NCBI RefSeq assembly: GCF_023073355.1
Contig: NZ_JADPJI010000005.1
Span: forward strand, 1,178,001-1,242,000
DNA length: 64,000 nt
Reading direction: 5' to 3'
Source: Bradyrhizobium sp. 199
Lineage (GTDB): Bacteria; Pseudomonadota; Alphaproteobacteria; Rhizobiales; Xanthobacteraceae
Both the position numbers and the translations under genes were made by a program. Shown here in pieces: positions 25,700 through 35,916 of this stretch (position 1 is its first letter; each line of letters starts with the position of its first letter). Below the pieces are notes generated by a model. That model did no database searches. It saw only the letters and a list, made by a program, of their open reading frames with translations, and was not told the DNA's origin.

Positions 25700-26086
25700 A
25701 TGGTTCGGCGGATGCGCGCACGGCTACAGAAATTCCTACCCCTGGTCCTGCTCGCCCTGGCGATGCAGGTGCTGGCGCCGATTGCCGCATGCTGGGCGAC
25801 TGGCCTCGCCGTCGCCGACCCGCTGTCAGCCGGCGTCATCTGCCATAGTGCGAGCGATCAAGGCGGACTGAGCGACCAGACCGGTGCGCCGATCGCGCAT
25901 TCCGGCGCCTGCGCTCTGTGTTGCCTGTCCCAGGCCAACGCGTCGCTCGATTCGCCGACGCACGCGGCACTGCCGATTCTCTTCCCCCACGCCGAACCGG
26001 TGGTGTGGCGAGTCGCGGAAGGTCCCGCCGTTGCAGGCCGGAAGGGCTCAAGCGCCCAGGCCCGCGCACCGCCTCAATTTTCCTGA
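25700..26086 (+). CDS. pcuA: PcuA-like periplasmic DUF2946 protein
   Basis: A 128-residue exported protein. A signal segment (FLPLVLLALAMQVLAPIAACWA) is followed by a loop with the DUF2946 pattern HSGACALCCL, in which the histidine and three closely spaced cysteines look like a copper site. It is the first gene of a five-gene set (periplasmic protein, TonB receptor, PCuAC chaperone, YcnI-like, CopC-CopD) that matches in order and type the copper-starvation operon pcuABCDE of Bradyrhizobium japonicum. No ribosome site is obvious before the ATG. Role inferred: periplasmic copper handling. Confidence 0.78.
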   Translation: MVRRMRARLQKFLPLVLLALAMQVLAPIAACWATGLAVADPLSAGVICHSASDQGGLSDQTGAPIAHSGACALCCLSQANASLDSPTHAALPILFPHAEPVVWRVAEGPAVAGRKGSSAQARAPPQFS

Positions 26087-26170
26087 TCTAGCGACAAATC
26101 TGCCCGGCGGCGGCGGCTGCACCGGGATTCGCAATGCGCCGGCACTCGTGCCGGCATCAGGAATTGTCAC

Positions 26171-28378
26171 ATGTCTCGTCTTGGTTTGTTCCAAAACGCT
26201 TCCGCGCGCGCAATCGTGCTTGCTTCTCTCTCTGCTCTCTCCCTGCCACAGCTTGCCGATGCGCAGGAAAGTCGGCGCGAACTTCCTCCGGTGATCGTGG
26301 ACGCGCCACGGCACAAGCGCGCGGCGCCGGCCCGCCCGCAGCGGACTGCCGTGCGACCCACGCGCGCGCGTAGCGCCGCTCCGCAGCAAGCGGCGCCTCC
26401 GCAGGGGGAGGGCGCAAGCGGTCCAGGCGCATTGACCGTTCTGACGGCGCAGCAAGCCCTTGCGGAAATCAACCAGACACCCGGCGGCGTGGCGCTGGTG
26501 ACAGTCGAGGCTTACCGGAATTCCACCCCCGTGAGCACAATCAAGGACGTTCTTGACTACGTCCCTGGCGTCTTCGCCCAGCCCAAATGGGGCGACGACA
26601 CCCGGCTCTCGATCCGTGGCTCCGGGCTGTCGCGCAACTTCCATCTGCGCGGCGTGCAGCTTTATATGGACGGCATCCCGATCAACACAGCGGACGGTTA
26701 TGGCGATTTCCAGGAGATCGACCTAACCGCCTACAAGTACGTTGAGGTCTACAAGGGCGGGAACGCGCTCCAGTTCGGAGCGAACTCGCTTGGTGGAGCG
26801 ATCAATTTCGTGACGCCGAGCGGCCGCGATCGGTTCGCCAACGGAGTATCCGTCGATGTTGGAGGCTTTGGATACAAGCGGATCCAGGCCAACGCGGGCG
26901 GAGCGAACGGTCCTTGGGACGGCTTGGTGACAGCCTCCACGCAAGCCGCAGATGGTTTTCGAGACCACAGCTTTGGCTCAAGCAACCGTGTTAGCGCCAA
27001 TGCCGGCTATCAGTTTTCGCCGGATTTCGAGACGCGCTTCTATCTCAATGCCAACGAGGTGCGGCAACGCATTCCCGGCACCGTCACCAAGGGGTCTGCG
27101 CTGACCAATCCCGAAGCTGCAGCTCCGGCAAATATTGCTATGGATCAGCAGCGCAATATCGACACGGTCAGGCTCGCAAACAAGACGACGATCCGTTTCG
27201 ACGAGACCAAGGTTGAATTCGGCGCCTTCGGCGTCGATCGCCATCTGATGCATCCGATTTTCCAGTGGCTCGACTATCGCTACAGGGATTACGGGGGCTT
27301 CGCGAAAGTTACCGACGACCGCTTCATCGGCGGCTTCCGCAACAGGCTGGTCGCGGGTGTCAACGTACTGGATGGCAGCATCGACAATCAGCAATTCGCC
27401 AACATTGCTGGACAAAAGGGAGCTCTGCTCTCATCGTCGGTCGATCGTTCGAAGAACACGTCAGTCTACGTCGAAGACAGCTTCTACTTCCTTCCCAGTG
27501 TTGCTGCGATCGCCGGGACGCAGTTTCTCTATGCAACTCGAAGCCGGCAGGACCGTTTTCTCAGCGATGGCGATCAATCGGGGGCAACTCGCTTCAATCT
27601 GTGGTCGCCGAAAGCGGGCTTGCTGTGGCAAATCGATCCGACATGGCAGGCTTTCGCCAACGTATCGCGCAGCGCCGAAGTGCCGAGCTTCGGCGAGAGT
27701 TCAATTGGGCCGCTCATTCCGACGATCCCGTTCACCAGCATCCGCCCCCAGATCGCGACGACCTACGAGATCGGGACGCGCATGCGGCGGCCGGACTACT
27801 CGTGGGAGCTGACGGCCTATCGCGCCAATATCCGCGACGAACTGCTATGCCTCTATAGCGCCTTCGGCAATTGCAACGTGACCAATGCAGATCGGACCAT
27901 CCACCAGGGCATCGAAGCCGGCGGAGGGGCCGCGATCTTCCGCGATATCTTCGTGACGGGAAGCGCGCCGGACAAGGTGTGGCTCAATTTGGCGTACACC
28001 TATAACGACTTTCGCTTCGACAATGATGCGATGTTCGGCAACAATCAGTTGCCTGGAGCGCCGCGTCACTATTTGCGCGCTGAATTGCTCTACAAGCATC
28101 CGACGGGCCTCTATATCGGACCTAACGTCGAATGGGTGCCGAAGGCCTATTTCGTTGACAGCATGAATACGCTGACGACAGAGCCTTATGCATTGTTGGG
28201 ACTGAAGGCCGGTTTTGACAATGGCGGTCCGTTCTCCGCTTATATCGAGGGCCGTAACCTCACCAACCGGACTTATATTGCGAGCGCCAGCATCATCGAT
28301 CGTGCGACTGCTGCGTCGACTTTGTTCGAGCCTGGAACAGGACGGGCAGTTTACACTGGAATGAGGTATCGATGGTAA
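26171..28378 (+). CDS. pcuB: TonB-dependent outer-membrane receptor, probable copper receptor
   Basis: A 735-residue receptor. A signal peptide (SALSLPQLADAQ) is followed by a basic, alanine/proline-rich linker, then the plug domain (about residues 100-215: TIKDVLDYVPGVFAQ, LSIRGSGLSRNFHLRGVQLY, GANSLGGAINFVTPSG) and a 22-strand barrel ending in the terminal aromatic YTGMRYRW. TonB energises import of a bound metal complex. Flanking by copper proteins points to copper rather than iron; the equivalent in the B. japonicum pcu operon is PcuB. The start codon lies in a weak context, 84 bases after the preceding stop. Confidence 0.87.
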   Translation: MSRLGLFQNASARAIVLASLSALSLPQLADAQESRRELPPVIVDAPRHKRAAPARPQRTAVRPTRARSAAPQQAAPPQGEGASGPGALTVLTAQQALAEINQTPGGVALVTVEAYRNSTPVSTIKDVLDYVPGVFAQPKWGDDTRLSIRGSGLSRNFHLRGVQLYMDGIPINTADGYGDFQEIDLTAYKYVEVYKGGNALQFGANSLGGAINFVTPSGRDRFANGVSVDVGGFGYKRIQANAGGANGPWDGLVTASTQAADGFRDHSFGSSNRVSANAGYQFSPDFETRFYLNANEVRQRIPGTVTKGSALTNPEAAAPANIAMDQQRNIDTVRLANKTTIRFDETKVEFGAFGVDRHLMHPIFQWLDYRYRDYGGFAKVTDDRFIGGFRNRLVAGVNVLDGSIDNQQFANIAGQKGALLSSSVDRSKNTSVYVEDSFYFLPSVAAIAGTQFLYATRSRQDRFLSDGDQSGATRFNLWSPKAGLLWQIDPTWQAFANVSRSAEVPSFGESSIGPLIPTIPFTSIRPQIATTYEIGTRMRRPDYSWELTAYRANIRDELLCLYSAFGNCNVTNADRTIHQGIEAGGGAAIFRDIFVTGSAPDKVWLNLAYTYNDFRFDNDAMFGNNQLPGAPRHYLRAELLYKHPTGLYIGPNVEWVPKAYFVDSMNTLTTEPYALLGLKAGFDNGGPFSAYIEGRNLTNRTYIASASIIDRATAASTLFEPGTGRAVYTGMRYRW

Positions 28379-28446
28379 GTGCTGCGGGTTCGCTGAAACA
28401 ACCACGACCTTACGCGTTCGGTTACATCAACCATGAGGGAACCAAA

Positions 28447-28980
28447 ATGAGCAAGACCCGGCAAACACTTTTCGCAATCGCCATTTTGCTGAACGGCAGC
28501 GCGGGCGCATTCGCGGACGACGTCAAGGCCGGCGATCTCGTGATCTCGCAAGCGTGGAGCCGCGCGACGCCAGGCGGCGCGAAGGTCGCCGGCGGCTATC
28601 TGACCATCGAGAACAAGGGGACGGCAGCGGACAGGCTGGTCAGCGTCTCCGCCGATATCGCAGGCAAGGCCGAGATTCATGAGATGGCAATGGACAATGG
28701 CGTCATGAAGATGCGCCCGCTCGACAAGGGGGTCGCGATTGATCCCGGCAAGACGGTGAAGCTCGCGCCCGGTGGTAGTCATTTGATGCTGCAGGAGCTC
28801 AAGGGCCCGTTCAAGCAGGGCGGCAAGGTGCCAGTGACGCTGCAATTCGAGAAGGCCGGCAAAGTCGCCGTTTCCCTCGACGTTCAGGGCGTCGGTGCGC
28901 AGGCGCCTGGCGATGCCGGGCATTCGGGTCATATGGACGTGAAGAAAATGCCGGATCATTCGGGAATGAAAATGAAATGA
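28447..28980 (+). CDS. pcuC: PCu(A)C-type copper chaperone
   Basis: Periplasmic copper chaperone, 177 residues, with a signal peptide ending around AGAFA. The Cu(I) site of the family is intact: H78, M89, H112 and M114 in the spacing H-x10-M-x22-H-x-M (EIHEMAM, MKMRP, GSHLM). The tail HSGHMDVKKMPDHSGMKMK adds a second His/Met-rich copper site. Homologues deliver copper to the CuA or CuB centres of cytochrome oxidases together with ScoI. The ATG at 28447 is preceded by gaggga; an upstream in-frame extension from 28372 overlaps the receptor stop and is unlikely. Confidence 0.93.
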   Translation: MSKTRQTLFAIAILLNGSAGAFADDVKAGDLVISQAWSRATPGGAKVAGGYLTIENKGTAADRLVSVSADIAGKAEIHEMAMDNGVMKMRPLDKGVAIDPGKTVKLAPGGSHLMLQELKGPFKQGGKVPVTLQFEKAGKVAVSLDVQGVGAQAPGDAGHSGHMDVKKMPDHSGMKMK

Positions 28981-29009
28981 GAATGATCTGCGCTCTCGGG
29001 AGGCCGAAC

Positions 29010-29537
29010 ATGAAGCGATCATGCGTGTTCCTGATTTCCGCGCTCGCCGCCTCGCCGGCGGCGGCGCACGTGTCGATCGAGACCAAGCAAGCAACGGTCG
29101 GCGCGTCGTACAAGGCCGTGTTCACTGTCCCGCACGGCTGCTCGGGCTCGCCGACGGTGAAGATCCGCGTTCAGATCCCGGAAGGGGTGATCGCAGTGAA
29201 GCCGATGCCGAAGGCGGGCTGGAATGTCGACGTCGTCGAGGGCAAATATGCCAGTGAATATGACTATCACGGCAACAAGCTCTCCTCCGGCGTCAAGGAG
29301 GTGGCGTGGTCCGGCGGCAAGCTGCCGGACAAGAACTATGACGAGTTCGTCGTTAGCACGTTCCTTAGCGACAGCCTGAAGGCGAACACGATTCTGTACT
29401 TCCCCGTCGTGCAGGAATGCGAGACCGGCGTCAGCCGCTGGATCGAGATCCCAACCGATGGGGCAGGGCATTCACATGGGGGCAAGTCCGGGAGCAAGTC
29501 GCCGGCGCCGGGTGTCAAACTGTTGCCAAAACCCTGA
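29010..29537 (+). CDS. pcuD: YcnI-like (DUF1775) periplasmic copper protein
   Basis: A 175-residue exported protein of the YcnI/DUF1775 family. The signal peptide ends at PAAA, leaving histidine 20 (AHVSIETKQA) as the mature N-terminal residue, the copper ligand known for this family, and a tryptophan-containing strand (GWNVDVVEGKY) follows. The C-terminal tail is His/Gly/Lys-rich (GAGHSHGGKSGS). The ATG at 29010 has a perfect GGAGG seven bases before it; the 11-residue upstream extension to 28977 is not needed. Its stop overlaps the CopC-CopD start as TGATG. Confidence 0.88.
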   Translation: MKRSCVFLISALAASPAAAHVSIETKQATVGASYKAVFTVPHGCSGSPTVKIRVQIPEGVIAVKPMPKAGWNVDVVEGKYASEYDYHGNKLSSGVKEVAWSGGKLPDKNYDEFVVSTFLSDSLKANTILYFPVVQECETGVSRWIEIPTDGAGHSHGGKSGSKSPAPGVKLLPKP

Positions 29538-31099
29538 TGCGCCTGCTCGCCGCGCTTTCGACGCTGCTCCTCGCTGCCGGCTTCGCAAGCGCGGCGTGGG
29601 CGCACGCCGCGCTGATCTCGGTCGAGCCGGCGAGCGGCAGCATGCTCAAGACCGCGCCCAATTCGGTGGAGTTGCGCTTCAACGAGACGGTGACGCCCGG
29701 CGCGATCCGGCTGATCGACGGTGCGGGCAGGGCGCGGGACGATACAGGTGTCAGTGCATCGGGCCAGACAATTTCCGTCGCGATGCCGGCGGATCTGCCT
29801 GAGGGGACCGCGATCGTCAGCTATCGCGTGATCTCGCAGGACGGCCATCCCATCGCGGGATCGGTGACCTTTTCGACCGGCATGCCGACGCCGACGAAGC
29901 CTGCGGCCGCTGTGGATGGCGGGTTGAATGCGCTGATCTGGCTGGCGCGGGTTGGCCTTTATGTCGGGTTGTTCGTCGGCGTCGGCGGCGTGTTCTTCGC
30001 GCGTTGGGTTGCGTGGTCGATGACCGGCATGCGTGTCCCGCGCCTGGCGCTCGCCCTCGGCCTTCCGAGCGCCGCCGTCTCTCTCGGCGCGTTGGGCCTC
30101 GATCTCCTCGGCGTGCCGCTGACAGGTCTCGCGACGGCCGCGCCCTGGAAGGTCGCATTTGCAACCAGCGCCGGTCCGGCGCTGCTCGTCGCGATGGCCG
30201 CGATGCTGCTCGCGGTGATCGCGCTGTACGGCACGTGGTACGCGCGCGCTTTTGCGATCATCGCATTCATTGGCGTCGGCCTGTCGCTCGCCATGACCGG
30301 ACACGCCGCCACCGCACCACCGGAGATGTTGACGCGGCCGGCCCTGTTCCTCCATGGCCTTGCCGTCGCCTTCTGGATCGGCGCTCTCGCGCCGCTTGGC
30401 GCGCTTGCGTCAAAGCCGACGAGCGCGACGTTGCCCGTCGTGAACCGCTTTTCCCGCATCGCCACGGCGGCCGTCGGCGGGCTCGCATTGACGGGCCTTG
30501 GGCTCGCGATCGTCCAACTCGAGAAGCCGTCCGCGCTGGTCGAGACGCGTTACGGCGTCATCCTCGCGGCGAAGCTCACGCTGGCCACCGCGCTGCTAGG
30601 GCTTGCCGCGCTCAATCGATTCCGGCTGACACCGGCCCTGGCGCGAGGGGAAACGGCGGCGCCGGCCCTCAAGCGCTCGATCCTGCTCGAATGCGCCATC
30701 GCGCTTGCCATCTTCGCCCTCGTGGCCGGCTGGCGCTTCACGCCGCCGCCGCGGACGGTGGCTCCCGAGACGCCTTTGGCGATCCACATCCACGGCGACA
30801 AGGCGATGTTCCAGGTCCTGGTCTCTCCGGGCAAGGCGGGGCTCGACGATTTCGTGCTTCAGCTCATGACCGGCGAGGGGACGCAGCTGGCGGCCAAGGA
30901 GGCGACGTTGACCCTCAGCCTGCCCGAACGCGGCATCGAGCCGATGGAGTGGAAGGCCTCGCCAGGGCCGGACGGCTACTGGCACGTGCGCAAGGTGGAG
31001 CTTCCCTTTGCTGGCCGTTGGCACCTGCGGATCGATGCGCTGGTGAGCGACTTCGAGCAAATCACGCTGGAAGATGAACTCGACGTCACGTTGCCGTAA
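29537..31099 (+). CDS. pcuE: CopC-CopD fusion copper transport protein (YcnJ-like)
   Basis: A 520-residue fusion. The N-terminal signal peptide ends after WA so that histidine 23 becomes the mature first residue ([13 protein letters not shown]), as in the CopC copper site; the second ligand is in [13 protein letters not shown]. The CopD part (about residues 130-400) has eight or so membrane helices, and a C-terminal soluble domain follows. YcnJ, the Bacillus counterpart, imports copper. As last gene of the pcu-type operon it would bring copper across or to the inner membrane. The ATG at 29537 overlaps the preceding stop. Confidence 0.88.
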   Translation: MRLLAALSTLLLAAGFASAAWAHAALISVEPASGSMLKTAPNSVELRFNETVTPGAIRLIDGAGRARDDTGVSASGQTISVAMPADLPEGTAIVSYRVISQDGHPIAGSVTFSTGMPTPTKPAAAVDGGLNALIWLARVGLYVGLFVGVGGVFFARWVAWSMTGMRVPRLALALGLPSAAVSLGALGLDLLGVPLTGLATAAPWKVAFATSAGPALLVAMAAMLLAVIALYGTWYARAFAIIAFIGVGLSLAMTGHAATAPPEMLTRPALFLHGLAVAFWIGALAPLGALASKPTSATLPVVNRFSRIATAAVGGLALTGLGLAIVQLEKPSALVETRYGVILAAKLTLATALLGLAALNRFRLTPALARGETAAPALKRSILLECAIALAIFALVAGWRFTPPPRTVAPETPLAIHIHGDKAMFQVLVSPGKAGLDDFVLQLMTGEGTQLAAKEATLTLSLPERGIEPMEWKASPGPDGYWHVRKVELPFAGRWHLRIDALVSDFEQITLEDELDVTLP

Positions 31100-31140
31100 C
31101 GCACAGCTGAAGTCGGTCCGACGGAAAAATGACAGGAATT

Positions 31141-31160
31141 CCGCTGCCTTAGCGGCTTTT
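31141..31160 (+). terminator. weak terminator after the copper operon
   Basis: CCGCT-gcctt-AGCGG followed by cTTTT lies 41 bases after the CopC-CopD stop and before proS. The stem is only five base pairs, so termination would be partial. Confidence 0.35.
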
Positions 31161-31235
31161 CCTCATTCCCGGTCTTGTGTTTTCGCTCTCAATCCGGTTT
31201 CACTGCAAGCGGTCACTGATTCCCAGAGTATTGCC

Positions 31236-32555
31236 ATGCGGTTGTCGCGGTTCTTTCTGCCCATCCTGAAGGAAAATCCGAAAGAGGCGGAGATCGTCTC
31301 GCATCGGCTGATGCTGCGGGCGGGCATGATCCGGCAGGAGGCGGCCGGCATCTATGCCTGGCTGCCGCTCGGCTTCCGTGTGCTGAAGAAGATCGAGCAG
31401 ATCGTGCGCGAGGAGCAGGACCGCTCCGGCGCGCTGGAACTGTTGATGCCGACGCTCCAGCTTGCCGACCTCTGGCGCGAGAGCGGCCGCTACGATGCCT
31501 ATGGTCCGGAGATGCTGCGCATCGCCGACCGTCACAAGCGCGAGCTGCTGTACGGGCCGACCAACGAGGAAATGATCACCGAGATCTTCCGCGCCTATGT
31601 GAAGTCCTACAAGAGCCTGCCGCTGAATCTCTATCATATTCAATGGAAATTCCGCGACGAGCAGCGTCCGCGTTTCGGCGTGATGCGCGGCCGCGAGTTC
31701 CTGATGAAGGACGCCTATTCGTTCGACCTCAACGAGGCCGCCGCGCGTGTTGCCTACAACAAGATGTTCGTGGCTTACCTGCGCACCTTCGCGCGCATGG
31801 GGCTGAAGGCAATCCCGATGAGGGCCGAGACCGGCCCGATCGGCGGCGATCTCAGCCACGAATTCATCGTGCTGGCCGAGACCGGCGAATCCGGCGTCTT
31901 CATCAATCGCGACGTGCTGGACCTGCCGGTGCCCGGCGAGGACGTCGATTATGAGAGCGACCTGACCCCGATCATCAAACAGTGGACCTCGGTCTATGCT
32001 GCCACCGAGGACGTGCACGATGCCGCGCGCTTCGAGCAGGAGGTGCCGGCGGACAAGCGGGTGAACACCCGCGGCATCGAGGTCGGCCAGATTTTCTATT
32101 TCGGCACCAAATATTCGGACGCAATGAAGGCGCTGGTTGCGGGCCCCGACGGCGTCGACGTGCCGATCCATGGCGGCTCCTACGGCGTCGGCGTCTCGCG
32201 CCTGTTAGGTGCCATCATCGAGGCCTGCCATGACGACGCCGGCATCAAATGGCCGGAGGCGGTGGCACCGTTCCGCGTGTCGATCCTCAACCTGAAACAG
32301 GGCGACGCCGCGGTCGATGCGGCCTGCGAGAAGCTCTATGCCGAGCTCACCGCCAAGGGCGTCGACGTGCTCTATGACGACACCGACCAGCGCGCCGGCG
32401 CCAAGTTTGCCGCTGCCGACCTCATCGGCATCCCCTGGCAGATCATGATCGGACCGAAGGGGCTCGCCGACGGCAAGGTCGAGATCAAGCGGCGAAGTGA
32501 CGGCTCCCGCGAGGCCATGTCGCCTGCCGACGCGGTCGCAAGACTTGTGGGCTGA
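31236..32555 (+). CDS. proS: prolyl-tRNA synthetase
   Basis: Charges tRNA-Pro. The 439-residue length is that of the short alphaproteobacterial class II form that lacks the inserted editing domain between motifs 2 and 3. Motif 2 region [20 protein letters not shown] and the start [18 protein letters not shown] are clear; motif 3 is in [15 protein letters not shown], and the anticodon-binding domain ends the protein. The ATG at 31236 gives the family-standard N-terminus; an in-frame upstream extension reaches back into the copper operon and is rejected. lolC/E and lolD follow, the usual alphaproteobacterial order. Confidence 0.95.
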   Translation: MRLSRFFLPILKENPKEAEIVSHRLMLRAGMIRQEAAGIYAWLPLGFRVLKKIEQIVREEQDRSGALELLMPTLQLADLWRESGRYDAYGPEMLRIADRHKRELLYGPTNEEMITEIFRAYVKSYKSLPLNLYHIQWKFRDEQRPRFGVMRGREFLMKDAYSFDLNEAAARVAYNKMFVAYLRTFARMGLKAIPMRAETGPIGGDLSHEFIVLAETGESGVFINRDVLDLPVPGEDVDYESDLTPIIKQWTSVYAATEDVHDAARFEQEVPADKRVNTRGIEVGQIFYFGTKYSDAMKALVAGPDGVDVPIHGGSYGVGVSRLLGAIIEACHDDAGIKWPEAVAPFRVSILNLKQGDAAVDAACEKLYAELTAKGVDVLYDDTDQRAGAKFAAADLIGIPWQIMIGPKGLADGKVEIKRRSDGSREAMSPADAVARLVG

Positions 32556-32645
32556 TAAGGCGGGTCGGCTGAATATTGTTCATCGCGCGATATCGCGGCC
32601 GCCAATCCGGCCACAATTGACCCCGAATCATGGGATTATCGAGCG

Positions 32646-33926
32646 ATGGATGAGACCATGACCGAGACCGTGCAGACCGCGCCTTTTGCGCCATTCGAGT
32701 GGATGCTGTCGGGGCGCTATTTGCGGGCGCGCCGCAAGGAGGGATTCATCTCGGTCATCGCCGGGTTCTCCTTTCTCGGCATCATGCTCGGCGTGGCGAC
32801 GCTGATCATCGTCATGGCCGTCATGAACGGCTTCCGCAAAGAGCTGCTCGACAAGATCCTGGGGCTGAACGGCCACATCCTGGTGCAGCCGCTGGAATCG
32901 CCGCTGACGGACTGGAAGGACGTCGCCGACCGCCTCAGCCAGGTCCAAGGCATCCGGCTCGCCGCGCCCGTGGTCGATGGCCAGGCGCTGGCGTCATCGC
33001 CTTGGAACGCCTCGGGCGTGCTGGTTCGCGGCATCCGCTCCGACGACCTCAACAACCTCACCTCGATCGCCAAGAACATCAAGCAGGGCTCGCTCGAAGG
33101 TTTTGACGACGGGCAGGGCGTCGCGATCGGCCGGCGCCTCGCCGACCAGCTGTCGCTGCATGCCGGCGACAGCATCACGCTGGTGGCGCCGAAGGGCGCG
33201 GTCACGCCGATGGGCACGACGCCGCGCATCAAACCGTACAAGATCGCCGCGGTGTTCGAGATCGGCATGTCCGAATACGATCTCGGCTTCGTGTTCATGC
33301 CGCTGGCCGAAGCGCAGGCCTATTTCAACCGCAGCAACGACGTCACCTCGATCGAGGTATTCACCACAAACCCCGACAAGATCGACGCCTTCCGCAAGGC
33401 GGTGACGGAGGCAGCCGGACGTCCGGTGTTCCTGGTCGATTGGCGACAGCGCAACTCGACCTTTTTCAACGCGCTCCAGGTCGAGCGCAACGTGATGTTC
33501 CTGATCCTGACCATGATCGTGCTGGTCGCGGCGCTCAACATCGTGTCCGGCCTGATCATGCTGGTGAAGGACAAGGGCAGCGACATCGCGATCCTGCGCA
33601 CGATGGGTGCCTCGCAGGGATCGATCATGCGGATATTCCTGATCACGGGCGCCTCGATCGGCGTGGTCGGTACGATGGTCGGCTTCTTCGTCGGCCTCGT
33701 GATCTGCCTCAACATTGAATCGATCAGGCAATTCCTGTCCTGGCTCACCAGCACCGAGCTGTTCTCGCCGGAGCTCTATTTCCTGTCGAAGCTGCCCGCC
33801 GAGATCGACGTCGGCGAGACCACGGCCGTCGTCATCATGGCGCTGACGCTGTCGTTCCTGGCGACGCTGTATCCGTCGTGGCGCGCCGCGCGCCTCGATC
33901 CCGTCGAAGCGCTCCGGTACGAGTGA
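32646..33926 (+). CDS. lipoprotein-releasing ABC transporter permease, LolC/LolE family
   Basis: Inner-membrane permease of the Lol system, which extracts outer-membrane lipoproteins from the inner membrane and hands them to LolA. The 426 residues have one N-terminal helix, a large periplasmic MacB-like domain (about 50-270) and three C-terminal helices. [20 protein letters not shown] at the start, [15 protein letters not shown], and [20 protein letters not shown] are diagnostic. Only one permease gene is present, as is usual in alphaproteobacteria, so it may work as a homodimer. Confidence 0.93.
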   Translation: MDETMTETVQTAPFAPFEWMLSGRYLRARRKEGFISVIAGFSFLGIMLGVATLIIVMAVMNGFRKELLDKILGLNGHILVQPLESPLTDWKDVADRLSQVQGIRLAAPVVDGQALASSPWNASGVLVRGIRSDDLNNLTSIAKNIKQGSLEGFDDGQGVAIGRRLADQLSLHAGDSITLVAPKGAVTPMGTTPRIKPYKIAAVFEIGMSEYDLGFVFMPLAEAQAYFNRSNDVTSIEVFTTNPDKIDAFRKAVTEAAGRPVFLVDWRQRNSTFFNALQVERNVMFLILTMIVLVAALNIVSGLIMLVKDKGSDIAILRTMGASQGSIMRIFLITGASIGVVGTMVGFFVGLVICLNIESIRQFLSWLTSTELFSPELYFLSKLPAEIDVGETTAVVIMALTLSFLATLYPSWRAARLDPVEALRYE

Positions 33927-33933
33927 GGGGTTG

Positions 33934-34638
33934 ATGGATCAGCAGCAGGGGGCTGAAGATGTACCGGTCATTTATCTCCACGAGATAAAGCGGCAGTACT
34001 TGCAGGGCGAGGTGCCGCTGACGATCCTCGACGGCGCCAAGCTCGCGCTGTGGGCCGGCCAATCGGTCGCGCTGGTGGCGCCGTCCGGCTCGGGCAAGTC
34101 GACGCTGCTGCACATCGCGGGGCTGTTAGAGGCGCCCGATTCCGGCGAGGTCTATGTCTCGGGCGCACCGACCTCGCAGCTGCCCGACATCGAGCGCACG
34201 CAGCTGCGCCGTACCGATATCGGCTTCGTCTACCAGTCACACCGGCTGCTGCCGGAGTTCTCCGCGCTGGAGAACGTCATGATGCCGCAGATGATCCGCG
34301 GCCTCAAGAAATCCGAGAGCGTCAAGCGCGCCAAGGAGATCCTCGGCTATCTCGGCCTCGGCGACCGCATCACCCATCGCCCGGCCGAGCTGTCGGGCGG
34401 CGAGCAGCAGCGCGTCGCGATCGCGCGCGCGGTTGCCAATGCGCCGCGCGTGCTGTTTGCGGACGAGCCGACCGGTAATCTCGATCCACACACCGCGGAT
34501 CACGTCTTCCAGGCCTTGATGCAGCTCGTCAAGGCAACCAAGGTCTCGATGCTGATTGCGACCCACAACATGGAGCTCGCCGGCCGCATGGACCGGCGCG
34601 TGTCGCTGTCGAACGGCCAGGTGGTCGAGCTCGAATAG
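33934..34638 (+). CDS. lolD: lipoprotein-releasing ABC transporter ATP-binding protein
   Basis: ATPase of the Lol lipoprotein release complex, 234 residues. Walker A APSGSGKS, signature [16 protein letters not shown], Walker [15 protein letters not shown] and the LolD-type [19 protein letters not shown] segment are intact. The ATG at 33934, seven bases after the permease stop and after gagggg, is the likely start; a TTG three bases earlier is possible. dnaE, which normally follows in related genomes, is about 14.3 kb further downstream here. Confidence 0.95.
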   Translation: MDQQQGAEDVPVIYLHEIKRQYLQGEVPLTILDGAKLALWAGQSVALVAPSGSGKSTLLHIAGLLEAPDSGEVYVSGAPTSQLPDIERTQLRRTDIGFVYQSHRLLPEFSALENVMMPQMIRGLKKSESVKRAKEILGYLGLGDRITHRPAELSGGEQQRVAIARAVANAPRVLFADEPTGNLDPHTADHVFQALMQLVKATKVSMLIATHNMELAGRMDRRVSLSNGQVVELE

Positions 34639-34640
34639 AA

Positions 34641-34666
34641 CGCGAAAACAACCCCATGCACAGTAG
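34641..34666. repeat. 26-base repeat, copy B
   Basis: cgcgaaaacaaccccatgca followed by cagtag begins three bases after the lolD stop and is the exact inverse complement of 21055-21080. The two copies flank 13.6 kb that includes the sugar transporter, copper operon, proS and lol genes. Confidence 0.85.
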
Positions 34667-34728
34667 CCAAGTGCTTGGTTGGACAGGCGAAAAAAATTGG
34701 CGACGGCGCTTTGGCCGCCGCCCGGTGC

Positions 34729-35808
34729 TCAGGGCCGGATCACCGTCAATTTGAACGGCCCGCTGTTGGCGGCGGCATGGGCGACCGCTTCGTTGGCATG
34801 GTCGAGGTCGAAGGCCGTGGTCTCGTATTCATCGAGCCTCAGCAGCCCCGACCGCACCAAGGCGATCAGACGGATCGCGGCATCCGGCGGATACATCCAT
34901 ACGCCGTGAATGCTGATGCAGTTGCGCATGACCCAGGGGTAGGGCAGCTCAAGGCCCGCGCCGCCCGCCATGCCGACGCCGCCCATCAGCACGACGCGTC
35001 CATAGGGGCGCACGGTCGTCACCGCCGCACGGACTACGGTGGTGCTCACCGAGGGCGGCATGATGTCGAACACGCAGTCGATCCGCCCGGGCGCTGCACG
35101 CTTCATCCGTTCGCGGTCGTCGTCCTCGTTGCCGGTGAGTTTCACCGGCTTCACGCGGGGGCCGAAGCGGCGGACGAGGTCGGCCAGGATCTCCTCGTTG
35201 CGGCCGGGTGCGACCACGCAGGCTGCGCCCATCGCGAGCGCGACCGAGACGGCGGCGCTGCCGAAATTGCCGGTGGCCCCGCTCACCAGCACGGTCTCGC
35301 CTGGTTGCAGGTTCGCCGCGAGGAAGCCGCCGTAAGGCACCAGCAGTGTCCCAAGGGCACACCATTGCGTGGCTTGCTCGGACGTGATTGCGCCGAGGGG
35401 TTTGACGTTCTCGGTCGGCAGGCGCATCTGCTCGGCAAACGAGCCGTGGCGAAAATGCTTCTGCAGGCGCATGCCGCCGGCGCCGGCAGCGGTCAGTCCT
35501 TGCAGCGCGATGTCGGGTGCGACGGCGCCGTCGCGCGAGCGCACCGTCGGATCGCAGAACACCCAGTCGCCGACATTCAGCTTGGTCGCGTCCGGTCCGA
35601 TCGCGCGCACCCGGCCGATGCCGCCAGGGCCCGGGATGATCGGCAGGTCGAGTGCATAGTTGCGCTCGCCGCTGAACACCTCGTTCATGTAGGACAGCAC
35701 GCGTGTGGCGACGATATCGACGATGATCTCGCCGGTGCCGAGCACCGGCTCTGGAGCATTCTCGATCGCCAGCGGCGAGCCGAAGGATTTGAGTACGGCA
35801 GCTTTCAT
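34729..35808 (-). CDS. zinc-type alcohol dehydrogenase/quinone reductase-like protein (MDR superfamily)
   Basis: A 359-residue medium-chain dehydrogenase/reductase. The N-terminal GroES-like domain (GPGGIGRVRAIGPDATKLNVGDWV) precedes a Rossmann domain with the nucleotide loop VLVSGATGNFGSAAVSVA. The cysteines that hold the structural zinc of classical alcohol dehydrogenases are not visible, and the active-site Cys-His pair is not clear, so it is probably a zinc-free quinone-oxidoreductase-like enzyme. Substrate unknown. It is divergent from, and probably regulated by, the MmyB-like regulator 109 bases away. Confidence 0.8.
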   Translation of the reverse strand: MKAAVLKSFGSPLAIENAPEPVLGTGEIIVDIVATRVLSYMNEVFSGERNYALDLPIIPGPGGIGRVRAIGPDATKLNVGDWVFCDPTVRSRDGAVAPDIALQGLTAAGAGGMRLQKHFRHGSFAEQMRLPTENVKPLGAITSEQATQWCALGTLLVPYGGFLAANLQPGETVLVSGATGNFGSAAVSVALAMGAACVVAPGRNEEILADLVRRFGPRVKPVKLTGNEDDDRERMKRAAPGRIDCVFDIMPPSVSTTVVRAAVTTVRPYGRVVLMGGVGMAGGAGLELPYPWVMRNCISIHGVWMYPPDAAIRLIALVRSGLLRLDEYETTAFDLDHANEAVAHAAANSGPFKLTVIRP

Positions 35809-35916
35809 AGTTCACCTCACACTGGGGAGAAGCCGATATGGGCTGCCTTGGAAGGGACAAGAAGGCCTGGTATTATCCTAGTATTCCAGAGGCCCTCCAT
35901 CGCGGGAGCAACAGCA

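Noticed and set aside
34675..35916. Upstream extension of the MmyB-like regulator frame over the whole dehydrogenase gene
   Set aside because: It is antisense to a recognised enzyme, and the regulator has a standard start at 35917.
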